A stretch of 64,000 bases of DNA. It comes from Caulobacter sp. BP25 (GTDB lineage Bacteria; Pseudomonadota; Alphaproteobacteria; Caulobacterales; Caulobacteraceae). Position 1 is the stretch's first letter. Each line of letters starts with the position of its first letter. Positions 37,953 through 47,308 of the stretch are shown here, piece by piece. The DNA lies in assembly GCF_002737755.1 (NCBI RefSeq), contig NZ_PEGH01000004.1, positions 124,001 to 188,000 of the forward strand. The letters run 5' to 3'. A program made the translations under genes and the position numbers. The notes beneath the pieces were generated by a model. That model did no database searches. It was not told where the DNA came from and saw only the letters and a program-made list of their open reading frames with translations.

Positions 37953-39548
37953 TCAGATCGGAAGTTTTTTGGGGCGGGCGGCGCGGAACCACCAGCCGAT
38001 GAGAAGCTGGCTGACCAGCACGGCGGTGAACACCGAGGTGAACACGCCGATCGACAGGGTCCAGGCAAAGCCCCGAACAGGACCGGCGCCGAACGCGAAC
38101 ATGATGCCCGCCGCCACCAGAGTGGTGATGTTGGCGTCGACGATCGTGGTCATGGCGCGCGAGAAACCCGCATCGGCCGCCATGATCGGCGATTTGCCGG
38201 CTCGGGCCTCGTCGCGCATCCGCTCATAGATCAGGACGTTGGCGTCGACGGCCACGGCGAGGGTCAGGATCAGACCGGCGATACCCGGCAGCGTAAGGGT
38301 CGCCTGGGTCAGCGACATCGCCGCCACGATCAGCATGCCGTTGATCACCAGCGCGATGACCGAAATCCCGCCGAACAGCAGCCCGTAGCTGAGGATCATG
38401 AAAACGACGATGGTGATGAAGGCGACGAGCGTGGAGACGGCACCAGCGCGCACGGCGTCCGCGCCCAGCTCGGCGCCGACGGTGTTCTGTTGCTCCACCT
38501 TAAGCGGCGCGGGAAGCGCGCCCGAGCGCAGCAACAGCGCAAGGTCGGACGCGCTCTGAACCGTGAAGGATCCGGTGATGATGCCCGAGCCGCCAGGGAT
38601 AGCGCCGTTGATCACCGGCGCCGAGATCACGCGACCGTCCAGAACGATCGCGAAGCGCTTGCCGACGTTGCGAGCCGTGGCGTCGCCGAACTTGCGCGAT
38701 CCAGAGCCATTGAACTTGAACGAGACGGCCGGAGCGCCCCGCTCGTCGAAGCTCTGACGAGAATCAACCAGTTCGTCACCCGAGACCAGCGCCCGCTTCC
38801 GCACGACATAGACGGGCTGCAAGTCGTCGCCAGGCAGCACCTCGGAGCCCGGAGGAATCCGGCCAGCCGCGATATCCCCGGGCGTAACGCTGTCATCGAC
38901 CATCTGGAAGGTCAGCTTGGCGGTCTTGCCGACGACCGCCTTCAGACGTTCTGGATCGCTCTCGCCCGCCGCCTGGATGACGATGCGGTCGGTCCCCTGA
39001 CGGGTGATGTTCGGTTCCTTGGTGCCCAGGCTGTCGATCCGGCGGCGGATGGTCTCGATGCTCTGCTCGACGGCCATGGCCGCGTCATTGGCGGCCGCTT
39101 CGGGGACGAAAGAGACTTCCAGACGCTGATCGTCGCGCTTGGCGACGGACACGTCGCGTCCGCTCACCGAGCCGGCGAACGGCGAGCCGACCGAACGGCG
39201 CAGAAGGTTCGCGGCGTCATCCACCCTGCCCGCGTCAGTGATCCGCAGGCGAACCGTCCCATCGACCTCGGCCAGTTCGGCGAAGGCGATCTGCTCGCCC
39301 CGCAGAACCGTGCGGACGTCCTCGACCAGATTCTTCAGCCGTTCCTGGCGCAGCGCCGTCGTGTCGACCTCGTACATCAGGTACGAGCCGCCCTGCAGGT
39401 CGAGACCCAGGTTCAGCTTCTGCTTGGGAAGCCAGCCCGGAAAGCCGTCCAGCGTCTTCTGCGGCAAGAGATTGGGCAGGGTGAACAGAATGCCGAAGAT
39501 CACCGACAAGGTGACCAGGACAATCTTCCAGCGGGACAGTGTCAGCAT
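37953..39548 (-). CDS. secD: Protein-export membrane protein SecD
   Basis: The 531-residue SecD subunit: N-terminal helix (ILVTLSVIFGILFTLPNLLP by frame), KLNLGLDLQGGSYLMYEVD, a large periplasmic P1 head domain, and five more helices with the AVDANVLIYERMRDE motif that carries the proton-relay Asp. The length is shorter than E. coli SecD (615) but usual for alphaproteobacteria. It follows yajC after 160 bases and abuts secF. Confidence 0.97.
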   Translation of the reverse strand: MLTLSRWKIVLVTLSVIFGILFTLPNLLPQKTLDGFPGWLPKQKLNLGLDLQGGSYLMYEVDTTALRQERLKNLVEDVRTVLRGEQIAFAELAEVDGTVRLRITDAGRVDDAANLLRRSVGSPFAGSVSGRDVSVAKRDDQRLEVSFVPEAAANDAAMAVEQSIETIRRRIDSLGTKEPNITRQGTDRIVIQAAGESDPERLKAVVGKTAKLTFQMVDDSVTPGDIAAGRIPPGSEVLPGDDLQPVYVVRKRALVSGDELVDSRQSFDERGAPAVSFKFNGSGSRKFGDATARNVGKRFAIVLDGRVISAPVINGAIPGGSGIITGSFTVQSASDLALLLRSGALPAPLKVEQQNTVGAELGADAVRAGAVSTLVAFITIVVFMILSYGLLFGGISVIALVINGMLIVAAMSLTQATLTLPGIAGLILTLAVAVDANVLIYERMRDEARAGKSPIMAADAGFSRAMTTIVDANITTLVAAGIMFAFGAGPVRGFAWTLSIGVFTSVFTAVLVSQLLIGWWFRAARPKKLPI

Positions 39549-39708
39549 GGATACGAGCTCGGAACGACGCCTTTCGACGCCCGGAGTTTGGCGCTGGAGC
39601 CCGCATCAGCGAAACTTGCATGACGCGAGGCTTCAAATCGGTAGTCGGAGCCCCTCGGCCGGTGATCGTTCCGAACCGAGAGACCCTCTTGCGACAAGAC
39701 CGCTTGGA

Positions 39709-40014
39709 TCAGGTCTTGGCGTCGTTGGCGGCAGCCGGCTCGCCCTTGGCGCGGACTTCCGTGATCATGCCCTTAACGACCTTCACGGTGACGCCCTGGG
39801 CGATCTCGACGCCCACTTCCTTGTCTTCGACGCGCACGATCTTGCCCAGCACACCCGAAGACAGGACGACGCTGTCGCCGCGCTTCAGGTTGGCGAGCAT
39901 GTTCTGATGCTCCTTGGCGCGCTTTTGCTGCGGACGGATCAGCATGAAATAGAACAGCACGACCATCAGAAGGATGGGGGCGAGCTGCAGGATTTGGGCG
40001 TTCAGGCTGTTCAT
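39709..40014 (-). CDS. yajC: Preprotein translocase accessory subunit YajC
   Basis: A 101-residue single-helix membrane protein that associates with SecDF. It has the hydrophobic segment LQLAPILLMVVLFYFMLIRP followed by the diagnostic QQKRAKEHQNML, then a small beta domain (VVLSSGVLGKIVRVEDKEVG). ATG 40014 has GGAG six bases upstream. First gene of yajC-secD-secF; divergent from the DUF815 ATPase. Confidence 0.96.
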   Translation of the reverse strand: MNSLNAQILQLAPILLMVVLFYFMLIRPQQKRAKEHQNMLANLKRGDSVVLSSGVLGKIVRVEDKEVGVEIAQGVTVKVVKGMITEVRAKGEPAAANDAKT

Positions 40015-40134
40015 GGAGACTCCAAATAAATCCGATAAGGCGCGCCGCCTTACATAGGGTCGCGCCAAGTCGGCGGAAGCTATGCGTTCGCCTTCCCTTT
40101 TGCAATGCGAGCCGGCGAGGGTATGGAACGGACC

Positions 40135-40974
40135 ATGACTGACCCGGCCACGCCCCTGCTCGCCCGCATCGCCGACGCCTTGGAGCGCCTGGCCCCGCCC
40201 CTTCCGGCCAAGCCGGACTTCTCGGGCGCGCGTCTGTTCCGACATGAGCCCGCCAATGGCGCCTTCGTCCCCGCGCCGGACTATCCGCTGTCGCTGGACC
40301 TGCTGGTCGGCATCGACCGACAAAAGGCGCGGTTCGTCGAGAATCTGCGCCGCTTCGCTGTGGGGCTGCCCAGCAACCACGTGTTGCTCTGGGGCGTGCG
40401 GGGCACGGGCAAGAGCTCAGTGACCAAGGCCGCCTTCGTGGCCCTGGCCGACACCTATCCGGATCTGAAGCTGATCGAGGTGGATCGCGACGAGGTCGTC
40501 GCCCTGCCACCGCTGTTTGATCTGCTGCGCGCCCGGTCCGAGCGCTTCGTGGTCCTGTGCGACGATCTTTCGTTCGAGGACGGCGCGGCGGCCGCCAAGG
40601 CCCTGAAGTCGGCGCTGGAGGGCGGCGTCTCGGGCCCACCGGAGAACGTGCTGTTCGTGGCGACCTCCAACCGCCGCCACCTGATGCCGCGCGATCACGT
40701 CGAGAGCCAAGGCGCCATCGCCGCCGCCGAGAACGCCGAGGAGGAGATGAGCGTCTCCGACCGCTTTGGCCTGTGGATCGGCTTCCCGCCGATGGACCAA
40801 GACACCTATCTGGCCGCCATCCACGCCTATTGCGACCGGTTCGGCCTGGAGACGCCCGACCTGGATCGCCGCGCCTTGCAGTGGTCGACCCAACGCGGCG
40901 GCCGCTCAGGCCGCGTGGCCTGGCAGTTCGTGCGCGACCTGGCGGGCGAGCTTGGCGTGAATCTGCCCAGCTAA
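40135..40974 (+). CDS. DUF815 AAA+-type ATPase
   Basis: A 279-residue P-loop ATPase. Walker A is LLWGVRGTGKSSVTKA near residue 93, Walker B is FVVLCDDLSFE, and the sensor-1 position is VLFVATSNRRHLMPRD. The sequence DLLVGIDRQKARFVENLRRF at about residue 57 is typical of DUF815, which some annotations call a DnaA-like or AAA family of unknown function. Start chosen at ATG 40135 (GGAACGG upstream); ATG 40123 or 40105 would add 4 or 10 residues. Confidence 0.87.
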   Translation: MTDPATPLLARIADALERLAPPLPAKPDFSGARLFRHEPANGAFVPAPDYPLSLDLLVGIDRQKARFVENLRRFAVGLPSNHVLLWGVRGTGKSSVTKAAFVALADTYPDLKLIEVDRDEVVALPPLFDLLRARSERFVVLCDDLSFEDGAAAAKALKSALEGGVSGPPENVLFVATSNRRHLMPRDHVESQGAIAAAENAEEEMSVSDRFGLWIGFPPMDQDTYLAAIHAYCDRFGLETPDLDRRALQWSTQRGGRSGRVAWQFVRDLAGELGVNLPS

Positions 40975-41060
40975 GCGCGCGGCGACAGCGCGATTGCAAT
41001 TCGATCGAATTTGGGAAATTCTCTCGTTTTAGAGAACCCCAGTCGAGGCCTGCTTCCTTC

Positions 41061-41660
41061 GTGCCACCGTCCGATCCCGAGACTACCGCCGATCAGGCTC
41101 TGGCCGCGCGTCTGGAGGCCCTTCGCCGCGAGCGCGACCTGTCGCTGGACGCAGCGGCGGCCTTGACGGGTCTCAGCCGCGCGACGATTTCCAGGATCGA
41201 GCGCGGCGAGACCAGCCCGACCGCGAACGCCCTGGGGCGGCTCTGCAATGCCTACGGCCTGACGATGTCGCGGCTGCTGGCGGCGGTCGAGACCCATGCG
41301 CCCCGACTGCTACGCGGAGGCGAGGCCGCGCGCTGGCGCGATCCCGAGAGCGGCTTCGTGCGCGCTCTGATCGCTCCGCCCACCGAGGGCTACGCCACCG
41401 AGCTGGCGTTGGGCGAACTACCTCCTGGCGCCGAGATTCGCTACGAACTGGACCGGCCAAGACGCGACGGCTACGCGCCGTCCGGCCGCGAACAGTTCTT
41501 CTATGTGATCGAGGGCGAGCTGAGCCTGGACATCGAGGCCGAGACCTATCGCCTGGCTCCGGGCGACTGCCTGCGCCACCACGGCGTCGACGCCCGGCGG
41601 ATCGGCAATCCCGGCGCGTCGGTCGCCCGCTACCTCATCATCAACACCACGGCGATCTAG
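41061..41660 (+). CDS. XRE-family transcriptional regulator with C-terminal cupin domain
   Basis: A 199-residue regulator. The helix-turn-helix covers residues about 17-70 (RRERDLSLDAAAALTGLSRA then TISRIERGETSPTANALGRL), and the C-terminal half is a cupin beta-barrel (FFYVIEGELSLDIEAETYRL) that probably senses a small ligand. The start is an in-frame GTG at 41061; upstream codons are non-coding in character. It lies ten bases before a GNAT acetyltransferase, which it may control. Ligand unknown. Confidence 0.85.
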   Translation: MPPSDPETTADQALAARLEALRRERDLSLDAAAALTGLSRATISRIERGETSPTANALGRLCNAYGLTMSRLLAAVETHAPRLLRGGEAARWRDPESGFVRALIAPPTEGYATELALGELPPGAEIRYELDRPRRDGYAPSGREQFFYVIEGELSLDIEAETYRLAPGDCLRHHGVDARRIGNPGASVARYLIINTTAI

Positions 41661-41670
41661 GACACTCGTC

Positions 41671-42135
41671 ATGCCGCATCTTCACATCGTCGCCGGAGAC
41701 TTCGAGGACGCCCAGGTCATCGCTCTCCTGGCGCACCACTTCGCCGCCATGCGCTCCACCGCCCCGGAGGAGAGCTGCCACGTCATGCCGCTGGACGCCA
41801 TGCGCGCGGCCGATCTCGACTTCTTCGCCGCCTGGGAGGGCGAGACGCTGGCCGGCGTGGGCGCGCTCAAGCGGCTGGACGCCACCCACGGCGAGATCAA
41901 GTCGATGCATACGGCGGCGGCCTTCCGAGGCCAGGGCGTTGGCCAGGCGGTGCTCAACCACCTGATGACCCATGCGCGCGCCCTGGGGCTCCAGCGCTTG
42001 AGCCTGGAAACCGGGGCCAGCGATTTCTTCGTTCCCGCGCACGCCATGTACGCCCGCAACGGGTTCCAACCCTGCGAGCCTTTTGGCGACTACAAGCCCG
42101 ATCCCAACAGCGTCTTCATGACGCGAGGCCTCTAG
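41671..42135 (+). CDS. GNAT-family N-acetyltransferase
   Basis: A 154-residue acetyltransferase. The acetyl-CoA pyrophosphate loop is FRGQGVGQAVLNHLM near residue 89, preceded by beta-4 GEIKSMHTAA and followed by LGLQRLSLETGASDFFVPAH and YARNGFQPCEPFGDY, a pattern close to PhnO/YafP-like enzymes. It is probably co-transcribed with the XRE-cupin regulator ten bases upstream, and a strong terminator follows. Substrate unknown. Confidence 0.9.
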   Translation: MPHLHIVAGDFEDAQVIALLAHHFAAMRSTAPEESCHVMPLDAMRAADLDFFAAWEGETLAGVGALKRLDATHGEIKSMHTAAAFRGQGVGQAVLNHLMTHARALGLQRLSLETGASDFFVPAHAMYARNGFQPCEPFGDYKPDPNSVFMTRGL

Positions 42136-42148
42136 CCGCCCGGAAAAG

Positions 42149-42186
42149 CAAAAGGCCCGCCTCTTTCGAAGCGGGCCTTTCTTTTT
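42149..42186 (+). terminator. Bidirectional rho-independent terminator
   Basis: AAGGCCCGC, a ten-base loop, GCGGGCCTT and then TCTTTTT on the plus strand; the reverse strand also reads stem then TTTTGCTTTT. It lies between the GNAT gene (plus) and the stop of dipM (minus), and serves both. Confidence 0.88.
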
Positions 42187-44047
42187 AGCGCGGCAGCAGC
42201 AGCGCCGGATCAACCGGCTTGGCCTTGTCCTTGACCGTCGGCGCATAGCGCATCTCGAAGTGCAGCTGGGGCTCGTTGACCCCGCCGGTGGCGCCGACCG
42301 CGCCAATCTGCTCGCCCTGCTTGACCTGCTGACGCATCTTGACCGCAGTGCTGGAGAGATGGGCGTAGGCCGTCACCCAGCCGTCGGCGTGTTTGACCAG
42401 CACCAAGTTGCCAAAGGTCGGGACCTGGTTGCCGGCATAGGCGATCTCGCCGTCGGCGGCGGACAGGACCGGCGTTCCCTGCGGGGCGCGGATGTTCAGG
42501 CCATCGTTGCGCTGGCCCGTGCCCTTCACGCCGAAGTCGGAGATGACCTCGCCGCGCAACGGCCAGTCGAACTTGCCCTTCCCCGAGGCGATGATCTCGG
42601 CCTCGGTCGGGGCGGCGCTGCTCTCGATGATCGGACGCGACGAGGCCGGCGGCGTGATCGGTTGGGCGGCGACCGGCGCGCTGGGGCGCGGAGCGCTGGG
42701 CGTGTAGGGAGCCGGAGCCGACGGCGTCGGGGTCTCCACGCGGTTGTAGGTGTTCGAAGACTCCGTCGGCGACGGCTTGGCGACCGTGGTCGTGGTCTTC
42801 AACGGCCCCTTGTCCCGGAAGCCGTCCGGCAGTCGGATCTTCTGACCCTTCTTGATCGTGGCGGCAGCCCGCAGGCCGTTCTCGGCGGCCAGGGCCCTGG
42901 CGGTGACGCCAAAACGCTTGCCGATCTCGGCCAGGGTGTCGCCGGACTGGGCGACATAGGCCTTCTGCTCGCTGGCCGGCCCCTTGATCTTCTGGCCCAG
43001 ACGCAGGGTCTGGCCCTTCTTGATCTTGTTGTCCTCGGCCAGGTCGTTGACGTTGACGTCGAACTTCTTGGCGATCGAGGTCAGGGTGTCGCCCGACTTC
43101 ACCGTGTGGACCTGGCGCTTGCCGGCCACCTCGACCACGGCGCCGGTGACGCTCAGCGAGGTCGTGCTGACGGTCGTGGGCTCGACGGCGGATTGGCGCG
43201 AAGGTCGCGCGGAGGCATTGGCGCGGGTCGACGCCGGGGTCGGGGCGGCCTCTTCCTCGGCGACTTCGGTCTGAGCAGCGGCGGTTCCCGGAACCACCGA
43301 GGTCGTCTTGATCGGGCCCTTGTCCTTGTAGCCGTCGGGCAGCTTGAGCCTCTGCCCCTTCCGGATCGAGGCGCCCGTGGACAGGTCATTCTCCTCGGCC
43401 AGGGCCGAGGCGGTGACGCTGAAGCGCTTGGCGATCGCGAACATCGTGTCGCCCGTCTGGACGACATAGGCCTTCTGCTCGCTGGCCGGGCCGTTGATCT
43501 TCTGGCCAAGACGCAGAGTCTGGCCCTTCTTGATGTCGTTGTCCTTGGCCAGGTCGTTGACGTTGACGCCGAACTTCTTGGCGATCGAGGTCAGGGTGTC
43601 GCCCGACTTCACGACGTGGACTTGGGCCTTACCGTCGACCTCGACCACGGGGCCGGTGACCGAGGTGGTGACGACGGTCTTGGGCGGAATGGCGCGCAGA
43701 GCCGGCTGCGGCGCGGCGCGAGCCGGCGCGGGCGGCGGCAGTTCGGACTGGGTCACCGGCGCCAGCGGCTGGGACTGGACCGGCGCGGGAGCCGGCGCGG
43801 CGGCCACCATCGGCGCTGTCGCCACGGCGTCGCTTTCGGCGCCCGTCTCTGGCGCGGCGGCCTGGGGCGCAGCCGCTTGAGGCGCGCTTGCGGGCGGCTG
43901 GGTGATCGGGAAGTTCGGCGTGGGCATCCGCATCGCGGACGCGGGGGCCTGGCCCTCGCGCGTTGAATACTGCGGGGCGGTCGCACAGGCGGAGAGCGTT
44001 CCAGCCGACAGGGCGATCACCGCCGCTTGCGTCCACAACTGCCTCAT
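42185..44047 (-). CDS. dipM: DipM: LysM x4 and degenerate LytM (M23) division protein
   Basis: Envelope protein that in Caulobacter coordinates wall hydrolysis and outer-membrane constriction at division. The 620-residue protein has a signal with a lipobox-like LSAC at 18-21, a Pro/Ala-rich stretch, LysM repeats at about 143-186, 193-237, 313-356 and 363-407 (the two pairs are near copies 170 residues apart), a linker, and the LytM domain from 494. Zinc ligands are largely lost: N514 and N518 replace the His and Asp of HxxxD, and QLH replaces HLH at 594-596; H563 remains. Strong ribosome-binding site AAAGGAG. Confidence 0.93.
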   Translation of the reverse strand: MRQLWTQAAVIALSAGTLSACATAPQYSTREGQAPASAMRMPTPNFPITQPPASAPQAAAPQAAAPETGAESDAVATAPMVAAAPAPAPVQSQPLAPVTQSELPPPAPARAAPQPALRAIPPKTVVTTSVTGPVVEVDGKAQVHVVKSGDTLTSIAKKFGVNVNDLAKDNDIKKGQTLRLGQKINGPASEQKAYVVQTGDTMFAIAKRFSVTASALAEENDLSTGASIRKGQRLKLPDGYKDKGPIKTTSVVPGTAAAQTEVAEEEAAPTPASTRANASARPSRQSAVEPTTVSTTSLSVTGAVVEVAGKRQVHTVKSGDTLTSIAKKFDVNVNDLAEDNKIKKGQTLRLGQKIKGPASEQKAYVAQSGDTLAEIGKRFGVTARALAAENGLRAAATIKKGQKIRLPDGFRDKGPLKTTTTVAKPSPTESSNTYNRVETPTPSAPAPYTPSAPRPSAPVAAQPITPPASSRPIIESSAAPTEAEIIASGKGKFDWPLRGEVISDFGVKGTGQRNDGLNIRAPQGTPVLSAADGEIAYAGNQVPTFGNLVLVKHADGWVTAYAHLSSTAVKMRQQVKQGEQIGAVGATGGVNEPQLHFEMRYAPTVKDKAKPVDPALLLPR

Positions 44048-44141
44048 GACGTCTCCTTTCCCGTCGGGCCTTCAAAAGGCGCCGCCAGGGTGAATCAAGT
44101 CTTAACACCAAGGCCGCCGGACCTCGCCCGACGCCCCAAAC

Positions 44142-44810
44142 TCACTGATCCTTGGCGACGCCGGCCAGCAGCGGCACGAACCGCACGTCGCACAGGATTT
44201 CGACCCGGAAACCGCCCTTGCCGTCGCCCGCATAGCGGCGAAGGCTCTGAACAGGCCCCTTCCCCACCGGCGCGACCAGCACGCCATTGGGTTTCAGCTG
44301 CGAAAGCAGCCTCTTGGGATCATCTTCGGCCGCAGCCGTGACCATAATGCGGTCAAACGGCGCCTGTTCGGCCCATCCCTCGCCGCCATCGCCAAACTTG
44401 GTGATGACATTGGTCAGGCCCAGCTTCTGGAAGCGGCCCTCGGCTTCCTTCATCAGGGTCCGGTAGCGCTCGATCGTGTAGACGAGGCGCGAGACCTTGC
44501 TGAGGATCGTGGTCTGGTAGCCTGAGCCAGTGCCAATCTCCAGCACTCTTGCGCGCGGCTCGACCGTGAGCGCCTGGGTCATCAGGCCCACGATAAACGG
44601 CTGGCTGATCGTCTGGCCGCAGGCGATCGGCAGGGCCGAGTCCTCCCACGAACGGTCCTTGAACAGGTCCGGCGTAAACAGGTCGCGCGGCGTCGTTTCG
44701 ATAGCCTTCAACACCTGGGGGTCGGTGACCCCCTGGTCGCGCAGGGCCTGCATCAGGCGCGGCAGGTCGGCCTTGGCGTTTTCGGCCGCCTTGGTCGTCC
44801 GTCCGCTCAT
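44142..44810 (-). CDS. pcm: Protein-L-isoaspartate O-methyltransferase
   Basis: Repairs isoaspartyl residues in damaged proteins by SAM-dependent methylation. The 222-residue protein has the PCMT landmarks: [20 protein letters not shown] (substrate loop), SAM motif [16 protein letters not shown] near residue 92, and the late block [18 protein letters not shown]. Start overlaps the surE stop (ATGA, 44807-44810), the usual surE-pcm coupling. Confidence 0.96.
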   Translation of the reverse strand: MSGRTTKAAENAKADLPRLMQALRDQGVTDPQVLKAIETTPRDLFTPDLFKDRSWEDSALPIACGQTISQPFIVGLMTQALTVEPRARVLEIGTGSGYQTTILSKVSRLVYTIERYRTLMKEAEGRFQKLGLTNVITKFGDGGEGWAEQAPFDRIMVTAAAEDDPKRLLSQLKPNGVLVAPVGKGPVQSLRRYAGDGKGGFRVEILCDVRFVPLLAGVAKDQ

Positions 44811-45601
44811 TCCGCCACCTTCAGCTTGGGCGGAGCCCCGCCCAGCACGCCCTTCAGCGCGTGAGCGGTCTCGTAGTGCGTCAGGTCGATGTGCAGCGGG
44901 GTCACGGAGATTCGGCCATCATAGACCGCGCGCAGGTCGGTGCCCTCGGCCGGGCTGGAGGCCTTGGCCGTAAAACCCATCCAGTAGTAGTCGCGGCCGC
45001 GCGGATCGGTGCGCTTTTCCATATGGCGCAGGTGGCCGTCGCGGAAGCCCTGGCGAGTCACCTCGACCGTCGTGACCTTCTCTGGCGGCAAGGCCGGGAA
45101 GTTGACGTTCATCACCACGTCCGACGGCCAGCCCACCTCCAGCAGACGCTGGACGATGCCAGGGCCGAAGGTTTCGGCCGTCTCCCAATGGGCGACAATC
45201 TCGTCGTGGAAATAGGTCATCGACTGCGACAGGGCGATCGACGGGATGCCCAGGGCCATGCCCTCGATCGCGCCGGCCACGGTGCCCGACAAGGTGACGT
45301 CCTCGGCGAGGTTCTGGCCGCGATTAACGCCCGACAGCACCAGATCGGGCTTTTGCCCCTCGACCAGTTCCTGCACGCCCATCATCACGCAGTCGGTCGG
45401 CGTGCCCTCGACGGCGAAGCGGCGCGGGTCCAACCGGCGGACGCGCAGCGGGTCCGCCAGGGTCAGCGCACGGCTGGCGCCCGACTGCTCGTATTCGGGC
45501 GCGCAGATCCAGACATCGTCGCTGAGTGCGCGGGCGATGGTCTCAAGCGCCGTCAGGCCCGGCGCGTGGATACCGTCATCGTTGGTGAGGAGAATCCTCA
45601 C
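44807..45601 (-). CDS. surE: 5'/3'-nucleotidase SurE
   Basis: Metal-dependent nucleoside-5'(3')-monophosphatase. The 264-residue protein has the signature [15 protein letters not shown] at its N-terminus (metal Asp8 and Asp9), the Ser region [14 protein letters not shown], and [20 protein letters not shown] with the metal Asn. The start is GTG 45601; it overlaps the serS stop by four bases (GTGA). The much longer open frame upstream is non-coding. Confidence 0.96.
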   Translation of the reverse strand: MRILLTNDDGIHAPGLTALETIARALSDDVWICAPEYEQSGASRALTLADPLRVRRLDPRRFAVEGTPTDCVMMGVQELVEGQKPDLVLSGVNRGQNLAEDVTLSGTVAGAIEGMALGIPSIALSQSMTYFHDEIVAHWETAETFGPGIVQRLLEVGWPSDVVMNVNFPALPPEKVTTVEVTRQGFRDGHLRHMEKRTDPRGRDYYWMGFTAKASSPAEGTDLRAVYDGRISVTPLHIDLTHYETAHALKGVLGGAPPKLKVAE

Positions 45602-47016
45602 GCCGCGCCCCCGATGTGCGTGATCCCGCCCATATAGGGCTGCAGCACGGCCGGGATATGGATGCGACCGCCCTCGTCCTGGTAGTTCTCCATCACCGCC
45701 ACCAACGTGCGGCCCACGGCCAGGCCCGAGCCGTTCAGGGTATGGACGAAGTGGCCGCCCTTTTCGCCGGTCTTGCGATAGCGGGCGTCCATGCGGCGGG
45801 CCTGGAAGTCGCCGCAGTTCGAGCACGAGCTGATCTCGCGGTACATGTCCTGCGACGGCAGCCAGACCTCGAGGTCGTAGGTCTTCTTGGCGCCAAAACC
45901 CATGTCGCCGGTGCAGAGCAGCATGGTGCGGAACGGCAGCTCCAGCTTCTTGAGCACCGTCTCGGCGCATTCGACCATGCGCTGGTGCTCGGCCTCGGAC
46001 TGGTCGGGCGTGGTGATCGAGACCAGCTCGACCTTGTAGAACTGGTGCTGACGGATCATGCCGCGCGTGTCGCGACCGGCCGAGCCCGCTTCGGCGCGGA
46101 ACGACGGCGTCAGGGCCGTCAGCCGCATCGGCAGCTCTTCCTCGGCGACGAGCTGCTCGCGGACGATGTTGGTGAGGGAGACTTCTGCGGTCGGGATCAG
46201 CCAGTGGTGACCTTCACCGCCCAGTCGGCCGACTAAGAGCATATGCTCCAGAGAGGTTGGAGGATCGGGAAAAGCGGTTCTCGGAACATCAACGGGGTGA
46301 TCAGCGATCAACTCCGCTACTTCATTCCAGTCTGTCCCAATCCGGAAGAGGTCATCCTTGAACTTGGGCAACTGACCCGTGCCGTATAGAGCATGGTCCT
46401 TCACCAGAAGCGGCGGGCTGACCTCGGTGTAGCCGTGCTCGACCGTCTGCAGGTCCAGCATGAACTGGCCGATCGCACGCTCCAGGCGGGCGATCTCCTT
46501 CTTCAGCACCACGAAGCGCGCGCCGCTCATGCGGGCCGCGGCCTCGAAGTCCATGCCGCCGAGGGCCGCGCCCAGGTCGACGTGGTCCTTGGGCTTGTTC
46601 AGCTTGCCGGCCGGCAGCTTGGACGCGTCGCCCCAGCGGCGCTGCTCCTTGTTACCCGCCTCGTCCTCGCCGACCGGAACCTCGGGCGCGGGGATGTTGG
46701 GCAAGGACGCCAGGAGGTCCTTCAACTGGCCGCCGACCTTCGCCTCTTCTTCCGCCGCGGTGGCCATGACGCCCTTCAGCGTCTCGACCTCGGCCATCAG
46801 GCGCTGGGCCTCGGCCTCGTCCTTCTTGGCCTTGGCCATGCCGATCAGCTTGGAGCTTTCGTTACGCTTGGCCTGAGCCTCTTGCAGCGTGGTCTGGGCC
46901 GCGCGCAGCTGGGCGTCGAGCTTCACGGCCTCGGCGGCCGCGCCTGACCGCCCCTTGGCCGACCAGGCGGCTTCGAAGGCTTCGGTGTTTTCGCGGATGG
47001 CCTTGATGTCGTGCAT
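45598..47016 (-). CDS. serS: Seryl-tRNA synthetase with an unusual internal insertion
   Basis: Charges tRNA-Ser. The 472-residue protein has the N-terminal coiled-coil arm (residues about 30-100), then the class II catalytic core with [13 protein letters not shown], motif 2 in [21 protein letters not shown], and motif 3 near [18 protein letters not shown]. It is about 40 residues longer than E. coli SerRS (430). The excess sits at residues 226-270 (46207-46341), where codon choice changes abruptly (TTA, AGA, ACA, GTA, many GAT/GTT/GCT). Catalytic motifs outside it are intact. Confidence 0.95.
   Translation of the reverse strand: MHDIKAIRENTEAFEAAWSAKGRSGAAAEAVKLDAQLRAAQTTLQEAQAKRNESSKLIGMAKAKKDEAEAQRLMAEVETLKGVMATAAEEEAKVGGQLKDLLASLPNIPAPEVPVGEDEAGNKEQRRWGDASKLPAGKLNKPKDHVDLGAALGGMDFEAAARMSGARFVVLKKEIARLERAIGQFMLDLQTVEHGYTEVSPPLLVKDHALYGTGQLPKFKDDLFRIGTDWNEVAELIADHPVDVPRTAFPDPPTSLEHMLLVGRLGGEGHHWLIPTAEVSLTNIVREQLVAEEELPMRLTALTPSFRAEAGSAGRDTRGMIRQHQFYKVELVSITTPDQSEAEHQRMVECAETVLKKLELPFRTMLLCTGDMGFGAKKTYDLEVWLPSQDMYREISSCSNCGDFQARRMDARYRKTGEKGGHFVHTLNGSGLAVGRTLVAVMENYQDEGGRIHIPAVLQPYMGGITHIGGAA
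46207..46341 (-). other. In-frame insertion in serS with atypical codon usage
   Basis: These 45 codons between the LFR block and the HWLIPTAEV block use codons rare in this genome (TTA, AGA, ACA, GTA, TTG, ATT, AAT, and repeated GAT, GTT, GCT and GAA). Most of the segment is near 54 percent GC by count, against about two thirds for the surroundings. A 12-base perfect palindrome, GAGCATATGCTC, lies at 46237-46248. The reading frame is preserved. Confidence 0.65.
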
Positions 47017-47308
47017 CGAACGCTAGCTCGGGAGAGGTAGGAGAAACGCCCTCTCTAAGGCGCGTCGGCGGGGGCGCCAAGCGCCGCGACGCCCCTATGG
47101 GCTCAAGACGATGCACTCTCCGAAAGCGGGAGGCCTAAAGGGCCTGCGACCGCACGTCGCACCTAATTCCTACCTGTTAACGGGAATTAGGCGTCCTTCC
47201 ACACCCAGACTTAATCGCAATCGCCGAAAAGCCGCGACCAATTCAGTACGCGTTTTTGACCTTTACGGCCCTCCCCGGCCATCTCGATCATTCAGAGGAT
47301 TTTGAACC
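47017..47308. promoter_or_regulatory. Divergent promoter region between serS and the UrcA-like gene
   Basis: This 292-base gap separates the divergent serS and UrcA-like genes. Its centre is AT-richer than average and contains a perfect inverted repeat at 47162-47191. The UrcA-like gene has AGAGGA nine bases before its ATG. No small gene is supported. Confidence 0.5.
47162..47191. promoter_or_regulatory. Operator-like inverted repeat, 9-base arms
   Basis: CCTAATTCC (47162-47170) and GGAATTAGG (47183-47191) are perfect reverse complements separated by 12 bases, centre to centre about two helical turns. The AT-rich arms stand out in this GC-rich DNA. It lies about 145 bases from serS and about 120 from the UrcA-like gene, so it could control either. 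No matching regulator is identifiable here. Confidence 0.5.

Noticed and set aside
42260-43966. 568-residue frame opposite dipM
   Set aside because: Gly/Arg/Leu-rich antisense product of the LysM repeats; no motifs.
47175-47191. CtrA-type site (TTAA-N7-TTAA) in the serS upstream region
   Set aside because: A TTAA is present but the second half at N7 spacing does not match.
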